From contig NZ_CP108101.1 in NCBI RefSeq assembly GCF_036195325.1, forward strand, positions 7,378,001 through 7,442,000: 64,000 nucleotides of DNA. The letters run 5' to 3'. Positions 35,078-44,839 of the stretch are shown piece after piece. The position numbers and the translations under genes are program-made. This stretch comes from Streptomyces sp. NBC_00234 (GTDB taxonomy: Bacteria > Actinomycetota > Actinomycetes > Streptomycetales > Streptomycetaceae). Below the pieces are notes generated by a model. The model was not told where the DNA came from. It did not search any database and saw only the letters and a program-made list of their open reading frames with translations. How positions within the stretch are numbered: position 1 is the stretch's first letter; every line of letters begins with the position of its first letter.

Positions 35078-38071
35078 ATGCGCGCGACGTCGTCGGTCAT
35101 CGTGGGGCGGGAAGCCGAGATCGGGCTGATGGACGAGGCCCTGGAGAGCGTCAGGAGGGGTGCCGGACGAGCGGTGTTCCTCGTCGGTGAGGCGGGGATC
35201 GGCAAGTCCCGGCTGGCCGGCGAGTGTGCCCTCCGCGCGTACGACCTGGACATGCCGGTGCTGCGTGGCCGTGCCACGTCCACGGGGCTCGTCGTTCCCT
35301 TCCGGCCGCTGATCGAGGCGCTGTCCTCGCGGTTCCGGGCGGTCGGTGCCCCGGACGACCCGGAACTCGTGCCCTACCGGCCTGCGTTGGCCGGCCTCGT
35401 ACCGGAGTGGCGGGCCGGTGCGGTGGCGCCCGGATACGCGATCTCGCTGGTCGAACTGGCCGAGGCGCTGCTCAGACTGCTGGCGGTGCTCGGCCGCGAG
35501 CAGGGCTGCGTCATCCTGCTGGAGGACCTGCACGACTCCGACACGGAGACGATCGCGGTCGTCGAGTACGTCGTCGACAACGTGGCGGACCTGCCGGTCA
35601 TGCTGGTCGGCACGCTCCGCCCCGACCCCGGCCCGGCGCTGGACCTCGCCCTCGCCGCCGAACTCCGCAACACCGCCTCGCTGAGGGAGCTGAGGCCGCT
35701 GGGCGAGGCTGCCGTACGGGACATGGTGGACGCGTGTCTGGACGCCGGGCAGGGTGAAGTGCCCCCGGGCGTGCATCGGCAGCTCTCGCAGCGGGCGGGC
35801 GGGAACCCGTACCTGGTGGAGGTGCTTCTGGCCGACCTGCTGGACACCAAGCGGCTGAGCAGGGCCGACGGCGGGTGGCAACTCGCCGACTGCGGCGAGG
35901 CGACGGTACCGACGGGCGCGGTCCGCAGCTGGGCGCGCCGGCTGGACCGGCTCGACGAACCGGTGCGCGAACTGGTGCTCATCGCGGCGACGCTGGGCGG
36001 CCGGTTCTCCGTCGGGGCGCTCAGGGCGGTGACCGGGCTCGACGACCGGGCGCTGTTCGCGCACCTCCGGGCAGCCTCCGAGGCGGGGATCATCGCCCCG
36101 GACGGTGCCGCCCACGACCACTACACCTTCCGTCACGTCCTGACGGCGGACGCGCTCAGGGCTTCGCTGCCCCCTGCCGAGCAGGCGGCGCTGGCCCGGC
36201 GCGCGGCCTCGGCCATCGAGGAATCGGTCGGCTTACTCTCCGGCGAGGAGCGCCAGTTGGTGGCCACCCTGCGGCTGGCGGCGGGTGACAAGGCGGTGGC
36301 GTCCCGGCAGTTCGCCCAGGTCGGCCGGCAGATGCTGGACGCCGGCGCGTCGGGCTCGGCCGCCGTGCTGCTGGAGCGTGCCCGGGGGCTCGCGGCCGAC
36401 GAGGAGCGGGACGAGGTCACCGTGCAACTGGCCATCGCCCAGGCGGAGTCCGGGCGGATCGACGCGGCGTCCGCGTTGCTCGAGGATCTGCCGCCGGTGG
36501 CCGCCGGGTCGCGGACGGCGGAGGAGCGGGCCCAGGCGCACACGCAGGTCGCGTGGGTCGCGACCATGGCGGAACAGCAGGAGGAGGCGCGCCGCCGTAT
36601 CCGGGCGGCCCGCGCACTGTTCGGGGGCGCGCCGCGCCCGGAGCAGGAGGCGGCGCTCGTGGTGATCGAGGGCCATCTCGCGCTGTTGCCGGAGCAGGAC
36701 GGCCGCGGTGAGGGGACGGGCGGCCCGGGGGGCCAGGACGGCCGCGAGCGGCTGAAGGAGGCGGAACGTTCCGCCCGGCGCGCCGCGCTCACTGCGGAGC
36801 AACGCGGCCGGCCCGTGGTGGCCTGCCAGGCATGGCAGTTGCTCGCCCTGCTGTCCAGGGAGCGCGGCTTCGACGAGGCGGATGCCTGCCTGGTCCGGAT
36901 GCTCGCGGTCGCCGAGAAGCACCGGCTCGCGGGATGCCGGGCCGAGGCGCTGGTGCGGCTCGGTACCAACGCGTTCATGCGGACCGGGGAGGCGACCCAG
37001 CTGGAGACCGCCCGCGTGGCGGCCCACGAACTCGGTTCGCTGGTCCTGCTCCAGACCGTCGACGGAATGCTCGCCATGCAGAGCGTGCTGGCCGGGAGAT
37101 GGGACCGCGCCCGAGGGATCGTCGAGCAGTCCGTGGAAGCCAGCGCCCGCCTGCAGAACCTCTCGGCGCACCGCTATCTGCTGCTCGTCGACGCCGTGCT
37201 CGCCGCCCACCAGGGACGGGCCCGTGAGCAGGAGCGGGCCCTGGCCCGGTTCCGCCGGGCGGGCGGCGAGGAGTCGATGCTCGTTCCGCTGCAGCGCGGG
37301 CTGTGCCAGGCCGTGGGCGCGCTGATGGGGGAGGACCGGGCACGGGCGACGGCCGCCCTGGACGCCGCCCTGGTCTGGGAACGGGAACACCCGAGCTTCT
37401 TCTATCTCAGCGGCCGGTACGGGCTCCGCCCCCTGCTGCGGATCCTCGACGGCGACGAGGACGGTCATGAGGCGTACCGGGAGGCGCTGGCATCGCCGGG
37501 CGGACAGCTGGCCTGGAACCGGATGTTCCTCGGGATGGCGGACGCGGTGCTGCGCGGCCGGGACGGCGACGCGGACGGCGCGCGGCGCGCCGTGGAGGAG
37601 GCCGGCCGCGCGGCGGTGGTGTTCCCGCAGGTGTGGCATCTCGCCCTGCGCATGACCGCCGAGGCGGCGCTCCGCGACTCCTGGGGCGAGCCGGTCGCGT
37701 GGCTGCGGACCGCGGAGGAGTACTTCCACGAGGCGGGCGTACAGCCGGTGGCCGGGGCCTGTCGGGCCCTGCTGCGGCAGGCGGGGGTCAGCGTGCGGCA
37801 GCGCCGGGGCGGCCGGGAGCGGATTCCCGCGGAGCTGCGCAGCGCGGGTGTCACGCCACGCGAGTACGAGGTGTTCGTGCTGCTGGCGGAGCGACCCGGC
37901 AACCAGCAGATCGCGCAGCACCTGTGCATCTCGCCCCGGACGGTGGAGAAGCACATGGCGAGCCTGATGACCAAGACCGGCTGCGTCGCCCGCTCGGCGC
38001 TGTGCGCACTGTCGGCGGAAAAGGCGGAGGACCGGGAAGGGGCCGGCGCTTCACAGGTGTCGCCGGCCTGA
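35078..38071 (+). CDS. LuxR-family large ATP-binding regulator (LAL) with TTA codon
   Basis: LAL activator (997 aa). Walker A GEAGIGKSR is near residue 38, and ILLEDLHDSDTETIAVVEYV is the Walker B region. A long TPR-like middle domain ends with a LuxR helix-turn-helix (VTPREYEVFVLLAERPGNQQ, then IAQHLCISPRTVEKHMASLM). A TTA codon is in frame at 36233-36235, so expression depends on bldA. It lies between the lanthipeptide genes and the SARP regulator and is a likely pathway activator. Confidence 0.92.
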   Translation: MRATSSVIVGREAEIGLMDEALESVRRGAGRAVFLVGEAGIGKSRLAGECALRAYDLDMPVLRGRATSTGLVVPFRPLIEALSSRFRAVGAPDDPELVPYRPALAGLVPEWRAGAVAPGYAISLVELAEALLRLLAVLGREQGCVILLEDLHDSDTETIAVVEYVVDNVADLPVMLVGTLRPDPGPALDLALAAELRNTASLRELRPLGEAAVRDMVDACLDAGQGEVPPGVHRQLSQRAGGNPYLVEVLLADLLDTKRLSRADGGWQLADCGEATVPTGAVRSWARRLDRLDEPVRELVLIAATLGGRFSVGALRAVTGLDDRALFAHLRAASEAGIIAPDGAAHDHYTFRHVLTADALRASLPPAEQAALARRAASAIEESVGLLSGEERQLVATLRLAAGDKAVASRQFAQVGRQMLDAGASGSAAVLLERARGLAADEERDEVTVQLAIAQAESGRIDAASALLEDLPPVAAGSRTAEERAQAHTQVAWVATMAEQQEEARRRIRAARALFGGAPRPEQEAALVVIEGHLALLPEQDGRGEGTGGPGGQDGRERLKEAERSARRAALTAEQRGRPVVACQAWQLLALLSRERGFDEADACLVRMLAVAEKHRLAGCRAEALVRLGTNAFMRTGEATQLETARVAAHELGSLVLLQTVDGMLAMQSVLAGRWDRARGIVEQSVEASARLQNLSAHRYLLLVDAVLAAHQGRAREQERALARFRRAGGEESMLVPLQRGLCQAVGALMGEDRARATAALDAALVWEREHPSFFYLSGRYGLRPLLRILDGDEDGHEAYREALASPGGQLAWNRMFLGMADAVLRGRDGDADGARRAVEEAGRAAVVFPQVWHLALRMTAEAALRDSWGEPVAWLRTAEEYFHEAGVQPVAGACRALLRQAGVSVRQRRGGRERIPAELRSAGVTPREYEVFVLLAERPGNQQIAQHLCISPRTVEKHMASLMTKTGCVARSALCALSAEKAEDREGAGASQVSPA

Positions 38072-38205
38072 TCCGTACGGCCGGCCGGGCCGTCGCTCCT
38101 TCTGCGCGCGGCCCGGCCTTCGGCCGAACGACGGCAGTTTGACGACAGGCCCTAGGTCCGCCCCGTGGGGGCGGGCGGCAGCCGGGATGGGGGACGCGCC
38201 CGTCT

Positions 38206-38229
38206 TCATGGGGGTCCGCACCCCCATGA
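38206..38229 (+). promoter_or_regulatory. 24-bp palindrome upstream of SARP gene
   Basis: TCATGGGGGT (38206-38215) and ACCCCCATGA (38220-38229) form a perfect inverted repeat with a 4-bp centre, 112 bp before the SARP start. It could be an operator or, as RNA, a terminator for the LAL gene. Confidence 0.5.
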
Positions 38230-38340
38230 CGCGGTGGCGTGCGGCGCGACTCTGCGGGCCGGGCACCGATGTGCGGGGGTTCCGGGCGGCGGATCATCGA
38301 GCAGAACGACCCACCCCCCGCCCCCTCGGAGGTTCGCTCG

Positions 38341-40179
38341 ATGCCGCGTCTGTTCACGCAGCCCGCAGCGTTACCCGGCACGCTCCGGTTCTCCGTCCTC
38401 GGCCCGCTCGCGGTCCACCGTGACGACCGGGCTCTGCCCCTCGGCCCGTTGAAACAGCGCGTCGTGCTGGCGACGCTGCTCGGCTCCGCCAACAGCCCCG
38501 TGTCCGTGGACGCGTTGACCGACGCAGTCTGGCCGGAGGAGCCCCCTCGTACCGCACGCAAGAACCTCCAGGTGTACGTCAGCGCCCTGCGCGCGCTGCT
38601 CGCGGAGGACCACCAGGACCGGCCGCGGCTCACCCACACGCATGGCGGATACGTGCTGGGCGTCGCCGAGGACGAGCTCGACCTCCTGCGGTTCCGCTCC
38701 CTGGTGCGGGCCGCCGAGGGGCAACCGCCCGGCCCGGCCGCCCTCCTGTTGCGTCAGGCCCTCGACCTGTGGAAGGGGTCGCCGCTGGGCGACGACCTGC
38801 GGCAGTCGCCCCGGCTGGCCGAGGAGACCGAGCGGCTGGAACTGCGCCGTCTGACGGCGTACGAGAGCTGGGCGGAGCTGGAGCTGGAGGTGGGCGGCGC
38901 GCCGGCCGTGGTCGAAGGGCTGCGCGACCTGGTGGAGCTGCACCCCCTGCGGGAGAGGCTCCGGTCCGTCTGGATGCGAGCCCTGAGCGGGTCCGGCCGG
39001 CAGGCCGAGGCGCTCGCGGTCTACGACGACTACCGGCAGCTCCTCGCCCGGGAGTTGGGCCTTGAGCCCAGTGCCGCCATGGCAGCACGGTACCGGGCGA
39101 TTCTCGCGGGTGACGACCGGCCCGGAGTGGCCGACGCCGTCGGGCGGCCGGGTGCACCGGCCGCTTCCCGCCGCGCCGCGGCCACGGAGGCCCTCCCGTC
39201 CGACCTCGTCGACTTCACCGGACACGGCGAGGAACTGCGCTACCTCACGGACCTGTTGGAGGGCGACGGTGACGGTGGCGTCGTGCTGCTCTCCGGCCCC
39301 GCCGGGGCCGGGAAGACCACGCTGGCGGTGCGGGCCGCCCACCTCCTCGGCGACCGGTTCACCGACGGGCGGATCTGCGTCTCCCTGCGGGACGCGGACG
39401 GCCGTGCCCGCCCGCTGACCGCCGTGCTGGCGGAGGTCGGCGAACGGACGGGCCGGGCCGGGCTGTCGGGACCGGAGGCGTGGCGCGAGTGGCTGGCGGC
39501 ACACCGTGTGCTGGTGGTTCTGGACGACGTGCCCGAGGAACGCGCCGTACGTCCCCTGCTCCCGAGCGGCGGGCTGGGCAGGGTGCTGCTCACCGCACGC
39601 GGCCAGCTGGGCGGTCTGGCGCCCGTGCGCCGGATCTCCGTCCCGCCGCTCGGCACCGCCGAGGCCGTACAACTGCTCGCCGGGCTCGTCGGCCGGAGCC
39701 GGGTGCGGGCCGACCGGGAGGCCGCGCTCCGTATCGTGCGCGCCTGCGGCGGCTCGCCGCTGGCGGTCCGGGTGAGCGGGATGCGTCTCGCGGTGCTCCG
39801 CCACGTCCCGCTGCGGGAGTTCGCGGACCGGCTCGCCGACCCCGGTGGGACGCTGGACGAACTCACCTCCGGGGACGTGTCCGTACGGCACCGGCTGGCC
39901 CGTGGCTGGGAGGCGCTGCCCGAGGAGTGCGGCAGGGACGCGGGTCGGCTGGCCGCGGGCACCGGGGACGGTCCGTTCGGCCTGAGCGAGGCGGCCGAAG
40001 CCCTCGGGTGCGACGAGCGGCACGCCGTACGCGTGGTGGAGGGGCTCATCGACGCCGGAATGGTCACCTCACCCGGCGGCGAGGTCACCGCGCACGCGGC
40101 GCAGTACGAACTGCCGCACCTGATAAGGCTGTACGCGCTCGGCGCCGGGCACGGGACCCCGGTGCGGGTCCCGGGCTGA
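38341..40179 (+). CDS. AfsR/SARP-family transcriptional regulator with TTA codon
   Basis: Antibiotic-cluster type activator (612 aa). Domains in order are an OmpR-like winged helix (residues about 15-105: RFSVLGPLAVHRDDRALPLG and KNLQVYVSALRALLAE), a bacterial transcriptional activation domain (about 110-255), and an NB-ARC ATPase with P-loop GPAGAGKTTLAVRAA near residue 320. No TPR tail follows, so it is shorter than AfsR. The start ATG 38341 has GGAGG upstream. Codon 11 is TTA (38371-38373), giving strong bldA dependence very early in the message. Confidence 0.93.
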   Translation: MPRLFTQPAALPGTLRFSVLGPLAVHRDDRALPLGPLKQRVVLATLLGSANSPVSVDALTDAVWPEEPPRTARKNLQVYVSALRALLAEDHQDRPRLTHTHGGYVLGVAEDELDLLRFRSLVRAAEGQPPGPAALLLRQALDLWKGSPLGDDLRQSPRLAEETERLELRRLTAYESWAELELEVGGAPAVVEGLRDLVELHPLRERLRSVWMRALSGSGRQAEALAVYDDYRQLLARELGLEPSAAMAARYRAILAGDDRPGVADAVGRPGAPAASRRAAATEALPSDLVDFTGHGEELRYLTDLLEGDGDGGVVLLSGPAGAGKTTLAVRAAHLLGDRFTDGRICVSLRDADGRARPLTAVLAEVGERTGRAGLSGPEAWREWLAAHRVLVVLDDVPEERAVRPLLPSGGLGRVLLTARGQLGGLAPVRRISVPPLGTAEAVQLLAGLVGRSRVRADREAALRIVRACGGSPLAVRVSGMRLAVLRHVPLREFADRLADPGGTLDELTSGDVSVRHRLARGWEALPEECGRDAGRLAAGTGDGPFGLSEAAEALGCDERHAVRVVEGLIDAGMVTSPGGEVTAHAAQYELPHLIRLYALGAGHGTPVRVPG

Positions 40180-40221
40180 ACGACGCGGCCGGGGCGGGCG
40201 TGCGGCCCCGGCGCCCTTGGC

Positions 40222-40261
40222 CCGGCTTCCGGCCGCCCACCGTCGGGCGGCCGGAAGCCGG
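40222..40261. terminator. Perfect 17-bp hairpin between convergent SARP and prolyl oligopeptidase genes
   Basis: CCGGCTTCCGGCCGCCC (40222-40238) pairs perfectly with 40245-40261 across a 6-nt loop. Bidirectional by position. Confidence 0.85.
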
Positions 40262-40265
40262 CGTC

Positions 40266-42407
40266 TCAGGGGGTCGCCGGACGGGCACGTCCGGGGGCCG
40301 GAAGGCCCACGTGTTCCGCCAGGAAGGCGAGGCACTCGGCCTGCAACGCCGCCGCCCGGGACGCGGACCGGTCGCCATGGCCGACGCCGCGCTCCAGCCG
40401 CAGCAGGACCGGTCCTGCGCCGGACGAGGCGTGCTGGAGCGCGGCGCACATCTTGCGGGCGTGCAGCGGATCGGTCCTGGTGTCGCCGTCCGCGGCGGTC
40501 AGCAGCACCGCCGGGTACGCGGTTCCGGGCGTGACCCGGTGATAGGGGGAGTAAGCGAGCAGCGTCGGCAGCAGGGCGGGATCCTGCGCGCTGCCGTACT
40601 CGGGCGTCCAGCTGGGCCCGAGCCCGGACAGCTCGTAGCGGACCATGTCCAGCAGCGGGGCCATGCACACCACGGCGGCGTACTTCTCCGGCTGCTGGGT
40701 GAGGGCGGCGCCGACGAGCAGCCCGCCGTTGGAACCGCCCATGACCGCGAGCCGGCCCGGTTCGGTCCAGCCCGCCGTGATCAGCCGGTCGGCGGCGGCG
40801 GAGAAGTCGTCGAAGGTGTTCTGCTTGTGCTCCCCGCTGCCGGCCCGGTGCCAGGCATCGCCCTCCTCGCCGCCGCCGCGCAGACCGGCCCAGGCGAACA
40901 CCCCGCCGGCCCTGACCCAGGCAAGGACCTGGGCGCGGTACCGGGGGGACATCGTGCGCCCGAAGCCGCCGTACCCGGTCAGCAGCGCCGGGCGCGGCAC
41001 GTCCGGGCGTCCGGTGGGGGAGATCACGAACATGCGGACCGTCGTCCCGTCCCGAGACGGGAAGGCGACCTGGCGGGTGACCGCACCGACGACCGCCAGG
41101 GCGCCCGGGGCGTCGCGCTCCCAGCGCGTCAGGCGACCCGTGCGCGCATCGAAGCGGAGCACCCGCGGCGGTGTGACGAAGTCGGTATAGGCGAACCATG
41201 CCTCGTGGCTTCCGTGCGGCCCGGCCGCGAAGTCGCCGACCGCGCCCGTGCCGGGGAGGGGGACCGTGGCCATCTGCCGGCCCTCGACCAGGTCGTGCAC
41301 CGTCACCTCGGCCACCGTGTCACGGGTCCAGGCGGCCAGGCCGACCGGCCGCGGACCGGACAGCACGGTGAGGTGCGTCAGCACCGCGTCGGGCCGTTCG
41401 GGGATCACCTCGCGCCAGGCGGCGGGGCCCAGGTGGAGTTCGGCCGGCCGGCACGCGACGACGCGACCGCGAGCGGCGTCGCGGTCCGTGCGCAGCCACA
41501 CCCAGTCCCGCGGACCCGTGTCGGCCACCGCGTGCAGGCGGGTCGCGGCCTCCATGCCTTCCTGGACCGGCCGCAGCAGCGGTCGCCCCAGCGGGCCGGC
41601 GAACAGGTCGGCCAGATAGAGGTCGGTGCCGCGGCCGGTGCCGAGCGTTGCCGTGACGCCCAGCCAGCGGCCGTCGGCGGTCACGGAGACGCTGTAGAAC
41701 TGGGTCTTGTCCCGTCCTTCACCGAAGACCAGGGCGTCCGCGTCGGGTTCCGTACCGATCCGGTGGAGGTAGACCCGGCGGTGGTAGCGCTCCTCGCCGG
41801 GGTTCAGACGGGGGTCCAGATGTCTGACGTAGTAGAACGCCTCGCCCCCGGGCAGCCAGCCGATCGACGACTTCCGTACCCGGTCGACCGGACCGTCGAC
41901 GGTCTTCCCGGTGGCCACGTCGATCACCCGGAGCTGCGAGTCCTCCGTGCCGTTGCGCGACACCTGGCAGGCCAGCAGATCGCCCTCCAGGGAAGGCTCC
42001 CAGGCGTCGAGCACGGTGCGTCCGGACGGGTCGAGGGCGCTGGGGTCCAGCAGCACCCGCTCCGCCGTGTCCGTCCCGGCCTCCGCCACCACGAGCACAG
42101 GATGCTCCTGGCCGGCGTCCTGCCGCAGCCAGAAGGCCCTGCCGCCACGGACCTTGGGCGGCCTGGCGCGGTCGACGGCGTTGAGCTCCGCCACCTCCGC
42201 CTCCCACCGCTCCAGGCCGGCCCAGGCCGCCCGTTCCGCCTCGTAGAGGGTCTCCTGCTCCGCACCCCAGCGGAGCGTCGAGGCGGCCTCGGCGTCCTCC
42301 AGCCAGCGGTACGGGTCGGGGACGCGCACCCCATGGAGCTCCTGGACGACGTCCTGGCGCTCCGCGTGGGGGTACTGGCTCCGTGTCGGTCGCGCGTCAG
42401 GGGTCAC
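40266..42407 (-). CDS. Prolyl oligopeptidase (S9) family protease, possible RiPP leader peptidase
   Basis: A cytoplasmic S9 peptidase (713 aa) with an N-terminal seven-bladed propeller and a C-terminal alpha/beta hydrolase domain. The catalytic triad is S559 (GGSNGGLLVGA), D642 (AADGDTRTDPLH) and H677 (GVGHGDR). The GTG at 42407 has AGGGAG upstream. It is the last gene of the minus-strand RiPP operon, 115 bp after the MFS exporter. Prolyl oligopeptidases such as FlaP are known to remove leaders in lanthipeptide pathways, so it may process one of the precursors in this district. No signal peptide is present. Confidence 0.93.
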   Translation of the reverse strand: MTPDARPTRSQYPHAERQDVVQELHGVRVPDPYRWLEDAEAASTLRWGAEQETLYEAERAAWAGLERWEAEVAELNAVDRARPPKVRGGRAFWLRQDAGQEHPVLVVAEAGTDTAERVLLDPSALDPSGRTVLDAWEPSLEGDLLACQVSRNGTEDSQLRVIDVATGKTVDGPVDRVRKSSIGWLPGGEAFYYVRHLDPRLNPGEERYHRRVYLHRIGTEPDADALVFGEGRDKTQFYSVSVTADGRWLGVTATLGTGRGTDLYLADLFAGPLGRPLLRPVQEGMEAATRLHAVADTGPRDWVWLRTDRDAARGRVVACRPAELHLGPAAWREVIPERPDAVLTHLTVLSGPRPVGLAAWTRDTVAEVTVHDLVEGRQMATVPLPGTGAVGDFAAGPHGSHEAWFAYTDFVTPPRVLRFDARTGRLTRWERDAPGALAVVGAVTRQVAFPSRDGTTVRMFVISPTGRPDVPRPALLTGYGGFGRTMSPRYRAQVLAWVRAGGVFAWAGLRGGGEEGDAWHRAGSGEHKQNTFDDFSAAADRLITAGWTEPGRLAVMGGSNGGLLVGAALTQQPEKYAAVVCMAPLLDMVRYELSGLGPSWTPEYGSAQDPALLPTLLAYSPYHRVTPGTAYPAVLLTAADGDTRTDPLHARKMCAALQHASSGAGPVLLRLERGVGHGDRSASRAAALQAECLAFLAEHVGLPAPGRARPATP

Positions 42408-42522
42408 TCGATGCTCCCTCGGGTGTGGTGGGCGGACGGTGCAGCGATCCGCGGCCGGCCGGCGCGCGGTGCCGGTAGCCGGGTCGCTCGGTGCCGGGCA
42501 CCCGACGACCGGATGGCGGGGC

Positions 42523-43911
42523 TCAGGCCGGTCGCGGGCCGGGTGGTGCGGCCGTTCCGACAGCTGCCTCCTCGGGAGCCTTCTCGGCTGTCTCCTCGGT
42601 CGTCTCCCTGCCGGGCAGGGCGAAGAAGGCGAAGACACCGGACAACACCACGATCAGCCCGGACAGCGCGAAGATCGTGTCGATGGGGCCGAACCGGAGA
42701 CCGCCGACCGAGCCGGAGACGCCATGCAGGACGGAACCGGCGAGCCAGCCGGACAGGACCGCGGAGAGCATCGACGCCAGCTTCGTCACCGGGTAGAACA
42801 CGGCCATCACCCGGCCGAGGTAGTCCGCCGGCGCCGCCGCGAGCAGGAGCGGTGCCATCGCCGTGTTCAGCACGGTGAGCGGAACGGTGAAGACGAAGAG
42901 CAGGGCGATGCCGCCGATGAACCCGGTCTGCCGGGAGTAGGCGACCAGCAGAACTCCGCTCACCAGCAGGCTGATCCACGTACTGCGCCGTGCTCCGAGC
43001 CACTGGACGACCCGGCCCCCGCACAGCGCTCCGGTGATGCCGCCCACTCCCATGGCCATGCCGATGTACCCGTAGAGGTGGGCCGACGCGTGGAGGTTGT
43101 CGGTGGTGAAGAAGACGTTGAGGGTGCTCAGCGCGCCGATCCCGAACTGGCCGATGACGGCGAGCAGAAGGAGCGCGACGAGGAACCTGCTCCGTGCGAA
43201 GAAGCGCAGGCCGTCCACGAACTCCCGCCGTACGCTGGTCCGTTGCCGCACCGCGGGCTTCGGGGCGGCGTCCGGACCGGCCGAGCCGGTGGCCGGCGGA
43301 CGTACGCCGATGGAGCGGATGGCGATGTACGACACCGCGTAGGACAGCGCGTTGAAGAGCATGGCCCACTGCAGACCGGCGGTGAACAACAGGGGCGCGG
43401 CGAGGGGCGGGCCGATGATCCAGGCCGTCTCACCGGTCGCCTGTGCGATGCCGGCCGCCCGGGCGCGGTCGGCTTCCCCCGTCACGAGATCCGCGAGAAT
43501 CGCGAAGCGCGCCGGTGAGAAGAACTGGCCGGCCGCGTGCAGCAGGAGCACGGTCGCGTAGACGAGGGCGAGCCAGGCTCCTGCCGGGAGGTCGTCGACC
43601 GGCAGGAAGGTGGCGGCGGTCAGCACGGCCACCAGCCCGATGCGGACCACCTCGGTGCGGAGCATCGTGACGCGCTTGTCCCAGCGGTCGACGAAGACGC
43701 CCGCGAGCGGACCGATGACCAGCACGGCGGCGCTCGACGCCATCAGGACGCCGCTGACCGCCATGGGCGCCCATGTCTCGTCCTTCGCCAGAACGGTGGC
43801 CACCCACAGCACGAGAGTGGTGCTGAAGACGGCGTCCCCCACGGACGAGACGGCCTGGCCGAACCACAGGCGGGTGTAGTCGCGGTTGATCAGCGTCAGG
43901 CGCGGTGTCAT
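42523..43911 (-). CDS. MFS transporter, probable peptide product exporter
   Basis: A 12-helix major facilitator (462 aa). It starts TLINRDYTRLWFGQAVSSVG and DAVFSTTLVLWVATVLAKDE, has the motif-A-like loop GVFVDRWDKR after helix 2, and has an acidic/Pro-Ala C-terminal tail. The branch is that of small-molecule/macrolide efflux permeases. Its ATG overlaps the stop of the DUF6895-like gene (ATGA), placing it firmly in the RiPP operon as the likely exporter or self-resistance pump. Confidence 0.92.
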   Translation of the reverse strand: MTPRLTLINRDYTRLWFGQAVSSVGDAVFSTTLVLWVATVLAKDETWAPMAVSGVLMASSAAVLVIGPLAGVFVDRWDKRVTMLRTEVVRIGLVAVLTAATFLPVDDLPAGAWLALVYATVLLLHAAGQFFSPARFAILADLVTGEADRARAAGIAQATGETAWIIGPPLAAPLLFTAGLQWAMLFNALSYAVSYIAIRSIGVRPPATGSAGPDAAPKPAVRQRTSVRREFVDGLRFFARSRFLVALLLLAVIGQFGIGALSTLNVFFTTDNLHASAHLYGYIGMAMGVGGITGALCGGRVVQWLGARRSTWISLLVSGVLLVAYSRQTGFIGGIALLFVFTVPLTVLNTAMAPLLLAAAPADYLGRVMAVFYPVTKLASMLSAVLSGWLAGSVLHGVSGSVGGLRFGPIDTIFALSGLIVVLSGVFAFFALPGRETTEETAEKAPEEAAVGTAAPPGPRPA

Positions 43912-44837
43912 GAGTGCCTCGGCGAGGAGACGATCAGCGCCATGAGGGCGGTCACCAGGGTCGTGTGGTACGCCTTGCGGAAGAACTCCCCGGCCGGGGC
44001 CGACGGGGGTGCCGCGAGCGCCGCCGACCGCCCCGGGATCGCGCCGTCGGGCCGCTGGGCCCGTACCAGGCACTCCACCGCCGCGGCTCCCGAGGGCGTG
44101 CGCAGCGGTTCGCTCCCCAGGATGAACTGGGTGAGGACGAGTTCCGCGGCCAGGTCCCACCGATCGTGCTGGACGCAGTGGTCCAGCATCCGGGCGACCA
44201 GTGCCCGCGCGTGGGCCAGGGCGCTCCCGGTCAAGCCGGGGGCGGTCCGGCCGAAGTCGCCGAGATAGAAGGCGGTATGGGTCAGGGCGTATGCCTCGGG
44301 GGTGGCGAGCGGCGCCGCGTCCGGTGACGCCGGTACCTCCGCGGTGGCGGAGGGGAGGGCGACGAGCGGGCTCCGCGGGAGGAGTTCGGCGTACGGCTCC
44401 ATGCCGTGGCGTACGCCGGCCTTGTCCGCGTAGTAGCGGATCTCGATGCCCCGGTAGGCCGATTTCCCGTGCGGCGAGAGGAGGTCGGGGGACAGCCGTG
44501 CGAGCGTGGCCCGGCACTCCGTGCCGCCGATCCCGTCGGGGGCCAGCGCGGCGTAGATCAGCCCGTACGTGGAGGCGTGGGCGGGGACGTCGTCGAAGAG
44601 CGGCGGGAAGTCCGGATCCTGCCAGAGCTTCCGGACGAGGGCGATCGCCCCGCTCAACGCCTCCGGTGCGTGTTCCGTGCGGGCCGCGCAGTGGCAGAGC
44701 AGCGCCAGTTCGAGTGCGGCCTTCGCCTTTCCGTGCGTCGCCGACCGGGCGCTCGACGAGAACGGGTCGAAGTGGTCCAGATTCCGTCCCAGCCAGTCGA
44801 GCGCGCCGGAGGAGAGCTGCTCCAGAGATGAGGACAT
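43908..44837 (-). CDS. DUF6895-like protein, paralogue B
   Basis: A soluble 309-aa alpha-helical protein of unknown function; I associate it with DUF6895 from memory. Diagnostic segments are LSSGALDWLGRNLDHFDPFS, ALELALLCHCAARTEHAPEA and FFRKAYHTTLVTALMALIVS. It clearly matches the paralogue at 46138-47100 (shared FYLxDFG, SEPLRTPSGAA/DPLSTPSGAA, DGAIPGRS and the C-terminal TTLVTALxxLIV block). No cofactor motif was seen. It lies between the radical SAM gene (2-bp gap) and the MFS gene (4-bp overlap), suggesting a peptide-modification role, perhaps as a recognition or partner protein. Confidence 0.8.
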   Translation of the reverse strand: MSSSLEQLSSGALDWLGRNLDHFDPFSSSARSATHGKAKAALELALLCHCAARTEHAPEALSGAIALVRKLWQDPDFPPLFDDVPAHASTYGLIYAALAPDGIGGTECRATLARLSPDLLSPHGKSAYRGIEIRYYADKAGVRHGMEPYAELLPRSPLVALPSATAEVPASPDAAPLATPEAYALTHTAFYLGDFGRTAPGLTGSALAHARALVARMLDHCVQHDRWDLAAELVLTQFILGSEPLRTPSGAAAVECLVRAQRPDGAIPGRSAALAAPPSAPAGEFFRKAYHTTLVTALMALIVSSPRHS

Positions 44838-44839
44838 GG

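Noticed and set aside
39480..42878. Very long plus-strand open frame (over 1100 codons) opposite the prolyl oligopeptidase and MFS genes
   Set aside because: It is an antisense shadow caused by high GC; its composition is Arg/Gly/Pro-rich with no domains, while the minus strand holds clear catalytic motifs.
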